Shown here: piece by piece, positions 46,742 to 60,050 of the stretch
Numbering within the stretch: position 1 is the first letter of the stretch
Layout: every line of letters begins with the position of its first letter
Origin: Oopsacas minuta
Lineage: Eukaryota > Porifera > Hexactinellida > Lyssacinosida > Leucopsacidae
Direction of reading: 5' to 3'
Assembly: GCA_024704765.1 (NCBI GenBank)
Contig: JAKMXF010000122.1
Location: forward strand, 124,001 to 188,000
DNA: 64,000 nucleotides
Notes under the pieces: model-generated
The model's input: only the letters and a program-made list of their open reading frames with translations
The model's database searches: none
Told to the model about the DNA's origin: nothing
Position numbers and translations under genes: made by a program

Positions 46742-49700
46742 GTTAGTTTCATTACCTCAAGAATATAGCGTATTCCCTACATATATAGGATAAACTACAA
46801 ATACTCAGAATTCGTAACTATAGACATTTCACCATTTAACAGCTCTGATAAACCATCACACTGGTGATCGTTTATCAAAGCTTTAAATATGCAGATATTT
46901 TTCAACATATTACTCATTTGACCAAACAGATGACGTCATTTCGTTGTGAATATTGGGATGACAAGGTATTTTCTATCAATAATACATTTATTCGAGCCAA
47001 AATATATGATTTGGATATTCTCTAGAATACGAATATTATAACTCAAATTTATTTGGCCTGAATATTATTCCATGGTACATGGAGGAAAATTGATTCATAG
47101 TTTCATAGGATCTGATGCTTGTATAATTTGATAAATTACACTGTTCTGCAGCAAATTTGGTGCATGAACAAATATTTTCGTGTTTGGTCATGGACTATCC
47201 ATATTCCTAAAATTTATTATGTTTCTCTCTATCTGATCTGGGTCTTTTACAAATTCATTTCAATTATTGTAATAATTTGCAAATTTCAATTTTCCTATAA
47301 TGTCTTGAGGAAGTATATATTTAAATGTTTATTAATATTCCGGAAATAAGGTCGATATTTTCAAATACATACTGTTTGAAACCTCGAAGAACTATTGGAC
47401 TATGTGACTTAACATTGTTCCAGACTAAAGATGGGAAAACTTTCAGATTATATATTTCGGCCCACTTTGGCTCTTTTTAAATACTGAACTAATTCATTGT
47501 ATATTTACTAATTCCTTAAAAATCAAATGAAATTGGACAATAATGATTGCACACTTGAATTCTATAATTCTGAATTAACCAGGATGAATCTTTAGAATAG
47601 TTTGACCACATAGTTTTGGGTTGTTAGCATTTTATTATTTGCCATACTTCTGATGTGAACGCAATGTTGCCAAAATCGAATTTATTTCCAACTCTATCAA
47701 ATACTCGTAATTAATTTTTGAGATAATTTCCCTTTATAATTTCCCGTTGTTTTTCAAATTTTCCTGTTATTTGCTGCTTCTGCCACTTGCAACATTAAAA
47801 TGTTTACAGAAACTCTTTTTCTAACTTCTGAACAATATTTGCTCTAAACCTATCTAAATATTCATACTTGGGTAATGTAGACCGTAGAATTCATATTTGC
47901 TACCACAATTGCGATATTTCCTGTGTTTAGGCAATTGGTACTTGAATATTTAAGTAGTTTGAACTTTCCTGAATTTAGAAACATAGTTCAGCTGTTCTTT
48001 GTTGTAACCAATCTAATGTATTAGCAAAGATTCGCCGTATGGCTATCTAAATACTTATTTACTGTTGTTGAATTCTATTTCCCTAATATTATATTTATGT
48101 ATCTTCACTTAATTGAAAAATTCCAAACTAACTTGCATTCTTAAATCATAAATATATATTTGTTACGGTATTGACCTAAATTCTGTACATTGTGTCAATC
48201 TATGTACGTTAACATCTACATAGCATTAGCGATATATCTATTAGATATTTACTGAATTGCTCTAAACGAGATCTGTAGAACTCATAACATAAGTCTTTAG
48301 GGCTTAATAGTTACACTCTATCCAAGAATTATTTCACCAGGGCTCATTATGACTTGATCTAGCATTATTCATAGTTCTATAATTGTTAGTGAAATATTTG
48401 ATTTCAACAACTGTCATATCTTTATTATTACTCAGGAATAGAAACATCCAAGCTGATAACACCAAGCAGATGTTAAAAATCAATAGAAATTTGTTACTCT
48501 TAACAGTTATGGCTAAAGATTTTTTCCATTTGTCTTTTTGATGGCCTTAGTATTCGATCCGATTGGTCAGGCTTTTACAAGACCAATATCTGGACTGTTA
48601 TACTATAATATTAGTCAACCGGACTAGCTTTCCACAGGGTGTCAAAATCGTAATTATGGAGAAATAGGTATTTCCGTAACAAATAATAAAATAGCATTTC
48701 AAATGTAGTAATTGACATTGTAGAATTCAAAGTATATTCACTTTCCTTCAGCATATCTGTAAATGTGACTATCACTTAATTCACAGGATTTTCTTCTGAA
48801 TTTTTTTGTGGCTCATAATACATTAGCTTATATTTTTTGCTAAATGTACATCATATTTAAGAATTATGAATCTTGTATAATAAGGTAATTTAAGATTTGA
48901 TTTTAAGTTCAGTACACTCCATCAATTCACAATAATGAATTCGAATGTTTATATTGATCAATATTAAATCATATTATCACAAAATTATAATTCATCCAAT
49001 CTTTGTTATCTTCTATGCCTTAGGAGTTTAGATGTTTATGTTTAGATCTCGAGTCTTCTGGGATATCGTTTGGAAAACTATTGAAAATATATTTGTACTA
49101 ATTGCATACTACATATCCCATATGAAACCAGTTATGATGAGATGTTTGAACACCCAAATCCCTCCTTGGATACGCCACTGCATGTAATGAGTGTCTCCCT
49201 GTGGTTATAGAAAATAAATACACGTATAGATTCTATATACTAATAACTATGACTATACTCCAGTTCATGCTAATTTGTAATCTCGCCTCCCCAGGATCAG
49301 CCCCTTGCTCAGCAAACAGCAAGAAATGATGTGTCCAATTTGACTATTTTAGGAGACCTGGATACAAATGGATCTTTTTCTACCATCTTCGTACAATTCG
49401 TCAAATTCAGGGCCCCAGGTCTTATGTTGAGGTAGTCCCCACCTTTCGTTGTAGATCCAGCCCAGCGGAACGCAGAATATGGATTACATTTGAATAAACT
49501 TGATAGTGGGATTTTAATGTCCATGATATCATGTTATCCTTCTTATACACTAGTATATTTTTCTTTTATTTTATACACTTTGTTTTCATCATAACCTCTT
49601 AATCAAATTTCAGCCTTAAGTTCCATATCTTATTCCTCGATCTCAATCTAAATTTTCTTAAAGTAAATTTTGGTAACTGACGACTAATACGTTTTCAATC

Positions 49701-50189
49701 ATTTTTATTTGTTGGTTTATCATCCTGAAACACAAGAGCCCTGCTTCAAGTGAATCCATAAACGTTAGACAAATGGCAAAAGCATGTACTGTCGCCAAGT
49801 AAGCGTGTTTATCCGCCCCCTATCTCCTCTGGGCAAATGCGATTATTCTACGCCTATGGCAGCTACACACTCTTCTCAAATCACATCTCCTCTCAAGCCC
49901 TCTAGTTCTCTGAATGGACTCACAATTATCCACATGATCCGATCTGGTAATATTTGTTCGATTCTTGGACAAATTGTGTAGAATTGGGGATACTTTGGGA
50001 TTATTGTGCTTTACGGCATGGATATTTAGTTTTCTAAGTGAGGAATTCAACGATATATTTCTTGAATAATCAATTATTTTGCTGAATTTGAACATCAAAC
50101 TTAGTTATCGCTGTGATGAATTAACATCTTGAATTGTTTCTCTGAGGAAAAATGTATTTCATACTTATATATTCGACCACTAAACTTTG
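46742..50189. other. AT-rich DNA of the implied 12.9-kb intron
   Basis: No transposase or host coding motif found. A hAT-like end GGATACGCCACTG is at 49168-49180. The minus-strand ORF 49309-49524 is GC-richer than its surroundings but unrecognised. Confidence 0.4.
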
Positions 50190-50311
50190 GGCAGCGGTTC
50201 CTAACCCTTTCATCCGTGGGCCTCATATACCAATATTAGCACATTCTGTGGACCTCCTGCTGTCGTTCGTGGACCACCAACGTGCCATGACCCGCAGGTT
50301 GGGAACCGTAG
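50190..50311. mobile_element. Short hAT-type MITE (122 bp)
   Basis: Ends are inverted copies (CAGCGGTTCCTAACCC left; CTACGGTTCCCAACCTGCGG from the right end, reverse complemented), like the termini of Charlie/hAT MITEs. Flanking 8-mers (actttggg and ccttagga) match only in part. No coding capacity. Confidence 0.5.
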
Positions 50312-51790
50312 CCTTAGGACATATTGAAATAATCAAACATTGGATGAAGTGGCTGTACAGATTGACTGAGTAAATCCCCGTTATAAGACATTTTAGGCTG
50401 ATATTATATGAGAGAAATTAGGGTCTATCAGGGGATTCGTTTTCTCGATTTCCCCTCTTATAGGGGTTCTACTCTATTGATGGATAATAATCAAGACAAG
50501 CATCTTTTCCCAATATTTTCGGATTGAAATGACAGTCAACTGTTTGGTTAATTCAGTTATAAGTTGTTAGAATGCACCACTCTTCAAGCTCTGATATTTG
50601 ATCACTAGTACGTCTTCTATTCCATAATTGATATCACGTCATCTTAGGATCTTTATATATAGAATTTATTTTTGAATAATGGAGATGTCACGTTATTAAT
50701 TTATACTAGATACTATGGATGGCACATAATCTCCCACTATCCACTTAAACTCGATTGTGGCGAGAGTTTTGATCAAATCATTCCAACCAATGTGTCTACA
50801 TAGCCAACGTCCCATACGATTGTAATACATTTTGATACGATATCTCTATGGCAGTATCCTGTTGCTACTATTAAGATTATGAGTTTATGTACTCGAGGGT
50901 CATAGGCTTGAGTGTGGACTGTGGGTACGAAGTGTTCGCAACCGCGTAAGCTAGCTAGTAAAATAATATATTCTAATGACGAGTAAAAGTCAGTCAACAT
51001 CAGTCTTCAAAAGTCCTCAAATGCACTTACATCCATAAACTATTCTTCAACTATAACCGATACTACTTTATATGGTTCTAAAGATTTAAGCCTACAGATC
51101 CCAAAAGGGTAGCCGAGTCCCATAAGAAGAGAGCGAAGATCTTGAAACACTTGATAGTTGGCCGTCACGAACTAAATTTGTAAATACTTTATGAATGCAA
51201 CAGGCAGTTGATTTCGGTCTGAATGGTGCAAGTAATATGAATGGCTAGAGTATAGTATACTCCAAATTAATGTATTTGGTTTGCTTGCCGTCACTTTTCT
51301 ACTTCAACTTTTAAATCGAAACTCTCTTTCAGTACCAAAGGATTTTCTAATGGTAAATAGCTATGACAAAGTTTAGTGGATTGAACCAACACAATAAATC
51401 AATAGATCACAAGTTAGCTATTCTGAGATGGGTTGATCATTAATTAGTACATGCAAGAATTGGTAAGGATTGACAAAATATTAAATCCATCTCGAAAACG
51501 AATAATTTAAAGTAATAGGTGATATTTTAAAATTCCTATTGAAATGCATCGATTCTTTACAATGCAAGAGCTATAATTTCGTGAACATGATGAAATGACT
51601 GAAACTAACAATCAAGGTAATTGGTTTGAATTGAAAATTTACCCCAAATTAACAAGCTCCATACGGAAATCACTCTACACTATCAAACCATTGAGATTTC
51701 TCGAGAACAATTTCAAATGAATTAATTGAGTGTCTAACTTATCTAAATAGGATGAAAATTGAAAATGAGATCGAAGAGCCTAAAGTATAT
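50312..51790. other. Intron DNA with one dispersed repeat copy
   Basis: Bases 50861-50946 repeat the sequence seen at 4451-4529 (TAAGATTATGAGTTTATGTA and TACGAAGTGTTCGCAACCG). Otherwise no feature recognised. Confidence 0.4.
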
Positions 51791-52893
51791 GCAGTTCTAT
51801 TTGATGAATCAAAGTAATGCTGGTAAAGAAGAATAGAGTATTTGCTTAAAAAATGTTGTCAAATTGAAACCAGTTGAAAGATCTTTGTTTAAAGAAGTTA
51901 AGAGATCTAGATGTGAAGCTATTGCGAATGCGGTTGAATCAGATTTGCACTCTGGGATATCTGCACAGTTAATTGTTCTAGGCGCGGACGTGGCTTCTGT
52001 TATATCGGGTTGTAATTCCAATGTATTTACCAAATTTAAAAACGACTTTCACGTACTCTCTAGCTACATTGCGTTTGTTATAGATAAATTTTTTAATTTT
52101 TGGGTTGTTTAAATCTTTTAAGGCATTTGACTACCTATTTAGCGTGATTAGAAAGATTGATGAAATATTTCTAGGATCTAAAAGCGGAATACTTTTTGAA
52201 TGTATGGAAATACAGGGAATTAAATTAGTTAGATGCGAAATTACATTTTTAGTTGTTCAATGCTTAGTAGAACCGACCAAAGCAATACCGGTAATCATTT
52301 GTCTTCAAATAAATGCTATGAATTATTTTTCTTCTTTTGAAAGTGCAGCAGGGTTATATCACAAGATGATGTCAGTAAAATTCTACCTAAAGCTGACAAT
52401 TCTTTACAATGTTATTTACATATTTCATGATCTCTGCAATTATTTGTAATCACCTCAAATTTTTGGTCCTTCGTTTTGAGCTAAATTCAGATCCTCAAGC
52501 GGTGGCTAAGTGAGCCCATTATTGGAAATATAATATACAAAGCTGGGAAATCTTGTGAAGATATTGAGATCATTTTGGAGTATGAGGATCCGCTCTCTGT
52601 ATTATCAAGACCTACAGCTATAAGTCAAACTTTGTTGACAATATCGAAGTACAAACCGAGAAAATGCTGAACAAAGTTTAATCAATGAGCCAATTACAAG
52701 ATTCTGTGAGTAATTGATAAATATTCTTCGAAGTGTGTATTCAATGCATCCACTTAGCAATGTTTCTCGACTGGGATTTATTATTACCTTTAACAGTTCA
52801 TTACCATTTAATCATTTCATTCAACTCTGATTTTGCTAGAAACTATCGCCAAAAGGTTAGACATGTTTAAACAATGGAATTCAATTCGATATA

Positions 52894-54190
52894 CAGGGTT
52901 AGGCATAAGTTCTGCAACAAGTATAAACTAGTATATTTCTTATTTTCCCATAATAGTAGTTGAAATTCGTAATGAATTAGTGAATATATATACTAAGGAT
53001 ACGAAATTAATCTAGCTCTTCGAATGTATTGCCCTTTGCTGCGATACATAGGCTCAATCGCTTATAGAAATTATCGACAGCAGCACGCAACACGTCCTCA
53101 CTGACTAAATCCCACTCTCTTCTCAAGGAAGACTTCAGACTTTCGACATTCTTGTGAGGCTTTGCACATACCCTCGACTCTAAGATGGACCATATACAGA
53201 AATCCATAGGGTTTAGATCTGGAGAAGAGGCCGGCCATTCTTCAGTTGATATAAATTCCGGTAAATTGAGTTTCAACCACTCAGATGTCATTTTGGCTTT
53301 GCGGGAGGGAGCGGAATCTTGCTGGAACACCCAATGCGCGCCATTGAAGTGCTCACCAGCCCAAGGCTTCATGCGTTCTCTAAAATACTCTCTACATATA
53401 TCTCTTTGTTAATTTTCACCCCTTTCTCAATGAACACCAGAGGTGTCCGACCATCAGAGGTAATAGCTCCCCAAACCATGACCGATGCAGGTTTCTGAGT
53501 TCTTTTGATTGTTCTTAGTGATGACGATATAGACTTTTGATCTGGGGCAAGAATTCGATTGTTTTGGCGATTATACGCCATTTCTACGGTAAAAATCTTC
53601 TCATCGGAGAAGACAATACTCTGGTGCGTGCCACTAGTGAACCTTTTTCTCAGAATCAGACATTTTTCATACCTACGCCACTTATTCACCTCAGAAAGTA
53701 ACTGTACCTATCGAAATTTCTAGCATTTCAAGCCTAAATCCTCTTTTACTATCCTCCCCATACTTCTGGTTGAAATATTGGAGTCTTTTTCCATGCCTTG
53801 GATGCTTCTGACAGGATTCTTCCTGACCCTCTCCCGGACGAGCTTCCTACAGCAGGAGTACGAACAGAACAAGGTCTGTCTTTTCTGAACCTCTCCTGGG
53901 TACTGCCAGTCTCCTTGTAATGTTTGATTGTACGATAGACTATCCATCTGTTTATGGACAGTATTTTTGATATTACGGAAGCTGACATGCCTTCATTTTG
54001 ATACAAGATTATCAATGACCGTTTTGTTTCTTGTCCCTAAATCAAAAAAAAATTTTTAGTAGGACTCAATACTCTAAATATTGTTTAAATGATATTGAAG
54101 ATAAATATGATAAATAATTATTCGCCTAAAGCCATTCGCAGAACCTCTAGCTTAATTTAAATTTTGTTGCAGAACTTATTCCTAACCCTG
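52894..54190 (-). mobile_element. DD37D maT-like element, second family (1297 bp)
   Basis: Inverted ends CAGGGTTAGGCATAAGTTCT and (from the right) CAGGGTTAGGAATAAGTTCT are flanked by TA at 52892-52893 and 54191-54192. It is inserted within the hAT relic. The ends resemble but are distinct from those of the element at 41488. Confidence 0.9.
53007..54015 (-). pseudogene. DD37D maT-like transposase, multiple frameshifts
   Basis: Minus-strand pieces in order: 54015-53749 (MIILYQNEGMSASVISKILS, helix-turn-helix, then TGSTQERFRKDRP), 53947-53720 (STRSMGRIVKEDLGLK, second helix-turn-helix), 53689-53369 (IVFSDEKIFTVEMAYNRQNN, first Asp) and 53372-53007 (VFQQDSAPSRKAKM, second Asp; SSPDLNPMDFCIW, third Asp). 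There are 37 residues between the second and third Asp. The HT of the usual AHT after the second Asp is replaced (SRKAK). Three frame changes and stops inactivate the gene. Confidence 0.85.
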
Positions 54191-54441
54191 TACATATGTA
54201 TATGAAAATCTTGAAATAATTTTATTATTTTAATACCAATCACAACTGCATCAGTGGAGCGATCATTCTCCACAATGAATAGGGTAATTAGCTGGACAAG
54301 ATACTCTATTGACGAGGAAAGTTGCCAGTGATCTAACCCTTTTATCAGTAGAAAAAGAACCTGTGAATAATCTAAATTCGGAAAAAGTTACCTATTTTTG
54401 TGCTAGAAAGAAGAAAAGGATTTTGACTTGTTGTTGTAGTA

Positions 54442-54605
54442 TAGTAGAATTCGCTTATTATCAAGTCAGGTTTGCACGAGAAAACTTGCTAATAAGCGAA
54501 CTTGTTTATACATAAATCTCTGTACCTTTGCTCCCTCCACTGAAAAAACATTGCGAATATGCGAATCTTGCTAATAAGGCAATTGTTAATAAACGAACTC
54601 TACTG
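54442..54605. mobile_element. Pogo-like MITE (164 bp)
   Basis: Ends read TAGTAGAATTCGCTTATTA and, from the right, CAGTAGAGTTCGTTTATTAA, with TA on both sides (54440-54441 and 54606-54607). The interior repeats GCGAAC/GCGAAT with CTAATAAG in both orientations. No ORF. Confidence 0.6.
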
Positions 54606-54884
54606 TATATCAGTTTTTGGTGAAAGTGTGTTTATCATTAGAAAAAATTGTTAGAATTGTTCTGATTAAATTGAACATGATGTTTACAATATGGTAAAAT
54701 TATTTGGGAGGGGGAACTTCCCCACCGGGAGATCCGCCACTGCAAATCTACGCTTACTAGAAATTTATATTCGCATTTTTCAGAATAAATTAATCATAAA
54801 ATACTGATAATTTTGTGTTCTGCAAATGTACAATACATTTATTAGAGGCAAATGCACCTTTCCTGCAAAAAGGAAACTGTTGTA

Positions 54885-55798
54885 CACTAAGTGGGCAAAA
54901 GTATTTCAACACACAAATATAATGTCATAAATTGTATACTCTTTCCCGCTCCCATATATTGTATAGTCTATATTCGTAGCTGCAATCTAGGAATTTGCAT
55001 AGAATAACATATGTTTCTCACGAATTTCAAAATAATATTTTCGATTTGCACTTTTTGAAGGTGGTGATTATTAATAATTATCAGACAATTATTGATATTC
55101 AAAATATGTGGTAATTCAAAGCCTATTAAGAATCAATAATTTCTGACTTGATATTTGAAATCTACGTTGGCGAGGTACCCCAGATTGAAATTTCCAATCG
55201 GATTGAACAATTTTTACCAAAGTTATAGAAGAATTTCAATTTGTCCCACTTGTGCCACTTTTTGAAAAAAGTGGCACAGGTGGCAGGAAAAAGCGCCACT
55301 ACAAGGAAATCAACTAGGGTTAGGAGGAATAAGTCGAAGTAATATTTTCGAATGATATGACTATGCTAACCCTTGAATTCCAAATAACCTCTTGGTAGCG
55401 GCCACTTGTGCCACCTTGGGAAAAAAGTGGCACAAGTGGGACAAATTAAAATTCTTCTATAACTTTGGTAAAAATTGTTCAATCCGATTGGAAATTTCAA
55501 TCTGGGGTACCTCGCCAACGTAGATTTCAAATATCAAGTCAGAAATTATTGATTCTTAATAGGCTTTGAATTACCACATATTTTGAATATCAATAATTAT
55601 CTAATAATTATTAATAATTAACACCTTCAAAAAGTGCAAATCGAAAATATTTTTTTGAAATTCGTGAGAAACATGTTATTCTATGCAAATTCCTAGATTG
55701 CAGCTACGAATATAGACTATACAATATATAGGAGCGGGAAAGAGTATACAATTTATGACATTATATTTGTGTGTTGAAATACTTTTGTCCACTTAGTG
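54885..55798. mobile_element. Fold-back MITE with Tc1-like ends and nested hairpins (914 bp)
   Basis: The termini CACTAAGTGGGCAAAAGTAT and (from the right) CACTAAGTGGACAAAAGTAT are flanked by TA at 54883-54884 and 55799-55800. The inverted arms are about 378 bp each (54885-55262 and 55421-55798) and nearly identical. Just inside each arm lies a second hairpin built from GTGCCACTTTTT / AAAAAGTGGCAC and CCACTTGTGCCAC / GTGGCACAAGTGG, so the transcript could form a long double-stranded stem. No coding capacity. Confidence 0.88.
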
Positions 55799-55800
55799 TA

Positions 55801-58800
55801 TATACCTCGGCGCACAACAACCTCCCTAGTTAAGAATGTCTAGCTCAAATTGTAAGCGATATTTTGGTATTATCAACATAATGTGGGAAGGTCCAAATAT
55901 AATCGGTAAAGAAATATGACCAATCCAATTGCCTCCACGGAAAGTTAATTATTGTCCTGGCTCCTGAATTGTAGATATTCAATTTATCGATTTAACACAG
56001 CACTGGGAGAACCCATTATTTCACAAGTATATCTTATCCCTTAAGAACAATAAGATTGTTACTGATAACATAGTGCTATAAAATTAATATTTTTCATTAC
56101 CTTTTGTAAACAACCCTATCCAATATACTTATCCTAGAGGAGCTTAAAAATGTATAATTATGTCTCTCTTGAAGGTATGAAATTTGGCTTACTTTCTTTC
56201 ATATTTTTGCTGGAGGGCAGAAACTTTGACCGGTGCGAAATTGTTTATAACTATGTATTTATCGTGTTTATCAAAGAAGTATATATAATTCAATATAACT
56301 TCACCTAATATATCGATAATTTTAAATCCGATTTTCACACTTTTAGAATTATCATTTACAAATTTATTGTTATTATGAATTATTGTGTATAAATTCGACA
56401 AATCTCAGAATTACTTAGATATTCGCTCTCATTGCTTCAAAGGGGGTTTGTGTCACATAATATTTCATTAATTTATATGCCATATAAGTATATCTATATT
56501 CTAACACTCAAAGGGGCGTCCATTTGGAGAATAATGAACTCCTCAAGGCCAATGCGTCGAGTTCATCCCGAGGCGACGAGCCAAAGGCTGGTATATATGT
56601 ATATTATTCTAGGCAGTGCTCTCAATACTGGCCCATTATAATAAGTACAGTCAGAATTTCTGGAGGGATTCAAATCATCCAATCCGTAATACATTGCAAT
56701 AATATTGTTCTAATCTTCCTTAGATGATGAATCATCGTACTGATTTAACATAATTGAGATTGAATTGATAGTTTCGTGTTTTAAATTTTATTTCACTTTA
56801 GTAAGTCTTAATTCATGGTCAGAAATTTATTCACTGATATTCTCGAAACTAAAAATACTCTAGGCACAGGCAAATAATTTAACTTTACATTCATCACCAA
56901 AAGTGGCATAATTATACATTTTTCAAGCATTTGATGACCAATATTTCTAGGCCCAATTTTGAACTTTTTCAAGCCAAAGACCTCGGCCTATGTAGGCATA
57001 GTTATTGACTAAAAGACTGCTAAATATAGTATCGGGGGAGATAATTGTCATCCCTTTATTTTGAACCTAAAGGTCGACCCTTAGCTACAATACTTATCGA
57101 GATATGGTCGTTTTTAGAGAGAGAAACTTATTAGATTACCAACTTAAAGATCCATAACTTGGTCAGTATTGAATCTACAGATCAGTAGATTGTCCTGACG
57201 ATTCTTAATATCCCTGTAACATTGGTTTGACCATACAAATCGTTTTTGGGTTCATCATTCCACATATACCGTGGTTTGAAATTATATATTAAATCTAGTC
57301 AATTTTCTATAAAGATGTTCGTAATCATGAAATTCCCTTTCATTATAGGGGTCTCATGACCATGTTTGGAAATACTATTTTCATTAACAATGCATGAATT
57401 TAATAGATAGCATACTCAAAGTGCCTCGAATTTGGTCATGTGACCCCTCAATTGATGGAATTTCAATGCATATCATGACTTTTACAATTGATTTTTTATT
57501 GGAGTTCATTTAAGAAATTTATGCCTTTTTTGAAATAACTCCTAATTGCCAACAGTGGTTCAGTATGCTTTCAGAATTGTTACTTAATTACGAAATCCAG
57601 TATGGGTATCATTTCATTTCGATCCTAAATGTCCTAAAGTATCTCTCTGTCAAATTTTATGTTAACATCATGATTTGCACAGAGTGCTTATTTTGGAACT
57701 TATCCTCTGTTTTTAGCCATATACCGAAGAAATATTCGTTTTACCCTCACCAAAAACGAGATATTACCACCTTTGGACTTCATATAATCGCCCATTTTCT
57801 CGCCATTCTTCGGTTAATCTTAATATATCAACTCCAGATTTTATTCGTAGACTGTCAAAGGATCATTTGAGACTAGCTCTTTAAACAATCTACTTAACTC
57901 ACTTTTGGGTGTAATGCTGGCTATAACCAGCCGAACGATAGAGACCTTTAGTTGTTATTGCCTACTCTGGCCCAAAGGGACTACTTAAAGTATTTTCTTT
58001 ACAGACTAATATAACCATGTTACCAAAATATTCAACTAAATTAAGAAGATCTTACTAATATTTGTTATTATTTACAGTGAAGCAAGACACAGAGTTTGCT
58101 GATATGTTGAAGACAGTTTTTATAGTATTTGTCATTTGCCCTTTTGTATATATACCCTCCTTTTGAAATATCTTTGAAAAGTTCCCTGGGATAGGGCCAA
58201 ACGTACTCTCAATTCTATCAGAAATTTATTAGAGAATACCTGGTGAAACTTTACAAGAATATTGTTAAATTCACCGTACACTACATTGATTTTTTCAATT
58301 AGTGTGGATACTACCAGTGTTTTGCCGGTTAATTCTCCTCTTATTGTTCATTATAATTATCACTAATTATTATGCTTGCTACTAATCAGAATTTGTCACT
58401 TTTATTGGCTATTTGGTTATATTACAAAAATTCTCATATTATAATTATGTTAGTAGTATTGATATGACTCAGGTTATTTATAAGTATATTCCGATAAATG
58501 CTGTACACAAATTCTTAATACATGTTTTCATTTCATATGGCTTAATTACTCAGTGACGGAATACTCACCTGGAAATATGTGATTTTATGACTTCAATAGG
58601 TGCTAAATTCTCATTGTTGTGTGGTAATTTTAGTGCTCCTTTTCATTACCAAAGTAAAACTCTTCCGTAATCGTTTATAACATAGTGTTTTCAAAATTGT
58701 TGTGTTATCAAGCAGTCATTTTGGTTATTCAGAGACCACATTATGCTGTTTTTGCCATGGTTTTTTCAAAGTGAAAGCTTCGCTCACTCAGTATGATGAA

Positions 58801-59598
58801 TTTTATCCAGGATCTAAATATACAAGTAACTCCTACTCATAGCTAAATTCGTGAAAAAGATCAATTGTAATAGCAATTTGTGATTTTTGACGTTAAATGC
58901 TAGTTAGGTGCTAAAATTTGATGAATATTCTTCTAATATATACATTCAGTATTCTAATGTCAAAAACAGGGAAACAATCCTGACAAAACCCAGCTATTTT
59001 GTATCAAAAATATTTTTTTATACTTTCTAACACAAACAATGCAATTTTGGCGAATATCTAGGGAACTTTCAGTAAAAAACGTCCCATTTAGATAGTTTTT
59101 ATGTAAGATTACCCCATGCCCTATTTCATTTACGTTTCTTTGGAAAAAATTCAAGAGACTGCGTCTCTGCATTTTCTATTGACCGAATAGTGTCGGAAAT
59201 ATATGATTCTATGAATTCAACATTGCTAGAATCTCTTTTTTGCTGCGGTAATTTGCAATATATTAGTGTTCTTTCCATAACGAACTTAAAACATCTTTAG
59301 GGATACCAATAAGTCGAGTTTTATTACTGCAATATCTATATCCTGATAGATATTCATTTATTTTGTATTTTTACCCATTTCTTATTAAAGTGTACAAAAC
59401 CATCTCTAGTTTTGACTCCCCAGTGCTCATTTATCTTAGCACCCTCAAACCCAGTCAATCCTCATAAGTCCTGCCCCCTCCCAATCTTTGGTGCCGCATT
59501 ACGTTTTAACCCATGATTTCATAACATTTTTCAAATTTCTAACACACATGTTTTTATAAACTTTATTTTGATATTTTATGTATATATTCTTTCTTTAG
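55801..59598. other. AT-rich intron DNA before exon 4
   Basis: No gene recognised. Bases about 58570-58640 and 59195-59262 are diverged direct repeats (both with GGAAATAT-TGATT-TATGA and later GGTAATTT). The 57565-57870 ORF has no motif. Confidence 0.4.
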
Positions 59599-59958
59599 TC
59601 CATCTCCAATGAAAATTTGTCCGAGATATTCACAATCTTGTGTATATTCCGTAAATAATGTTCAATCGAGAGATTCTATTTGCACCACCACACCTTCAAG
59701 TTTGCCAATTTATCAAACTGCTGATTTACAAACTTCAAAATCTCAAATTCATCTTGGTGGAGTATATTACCAGCCTTATGATAAGCATCCTGATCATCTA
59801 GTATATTCTGGCTGCGAAAATAAGGTCTTTGATTCTCAAGACTCCTGCGCTTCAATAAATGATATTTTTTCTGACAACCCTTCGGTTTTCGCAGCTCAAT
59901 ATTCATTACCTCTTAAGCCAGAATCAGATAATACATTGTATATTTCATCTGGACTAAG
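59599..59958 (+). CDS. Exon 4 of the unrecognised host gene (360 nt)
   Basis: The acceptor is tattctttctttag and the donor GTTAGT at 59959. One base completes the codon from exon 3, then 119 codons follow without a stop, and two bases remain. The peptide starts PSPMKICPRYSQSCVYSVNN and is rich in Ser, Thr, Pro, Tyr and Asp (VYYQPYDKHPDHLVYSG), low in hydrophobic clusters, and seems disordered like exon 1. Several Tyr in acidic or Pro-rich context could be signalling sites, but that is speculation. No known family was recognised. Confidence 0.55.
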
Positions 59959-60050
59959 GTTAGTAGAATTATATATTTTCTGGATACATCTATCTCCTTC
60001 AAAGATGCGTGGGCTCAATTTCATATCAAGTTAAATATTTGAATTTTCAG

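Larger units (their letters stand above)
51790..54350 (+). pseudogene. Second hAT transposase relic (KIAA1586/ZNF862-like), split by a maT element
   Basis: Open segments at 51864-52112 (RCEAIANAVESDLHSGI; LIVLGADVASVISGCNSN, aligning with the second-Asp region G-x-G-x-D-G-A-x-V) and 52105-52449 (KFYLKLTILYNVIYIFHDLC, like the helical linker of these proteins) belong to a hAT transposase. After the inserted DD37D element the dimerisation motif appears at about 54236-54330 as ITTASVERSFSTMNRVIS. Stops and substitutions have replaced the catalytic residues, so the relic is older than the hAT at 27195. The family call is by motif order. Confidence 0.6.

Noticed and set aside
59676-59906. Minus-strand ORF opposite exon 4
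   Set aside because: Shadow of the exon's reading frame, without splice signals on that strand.
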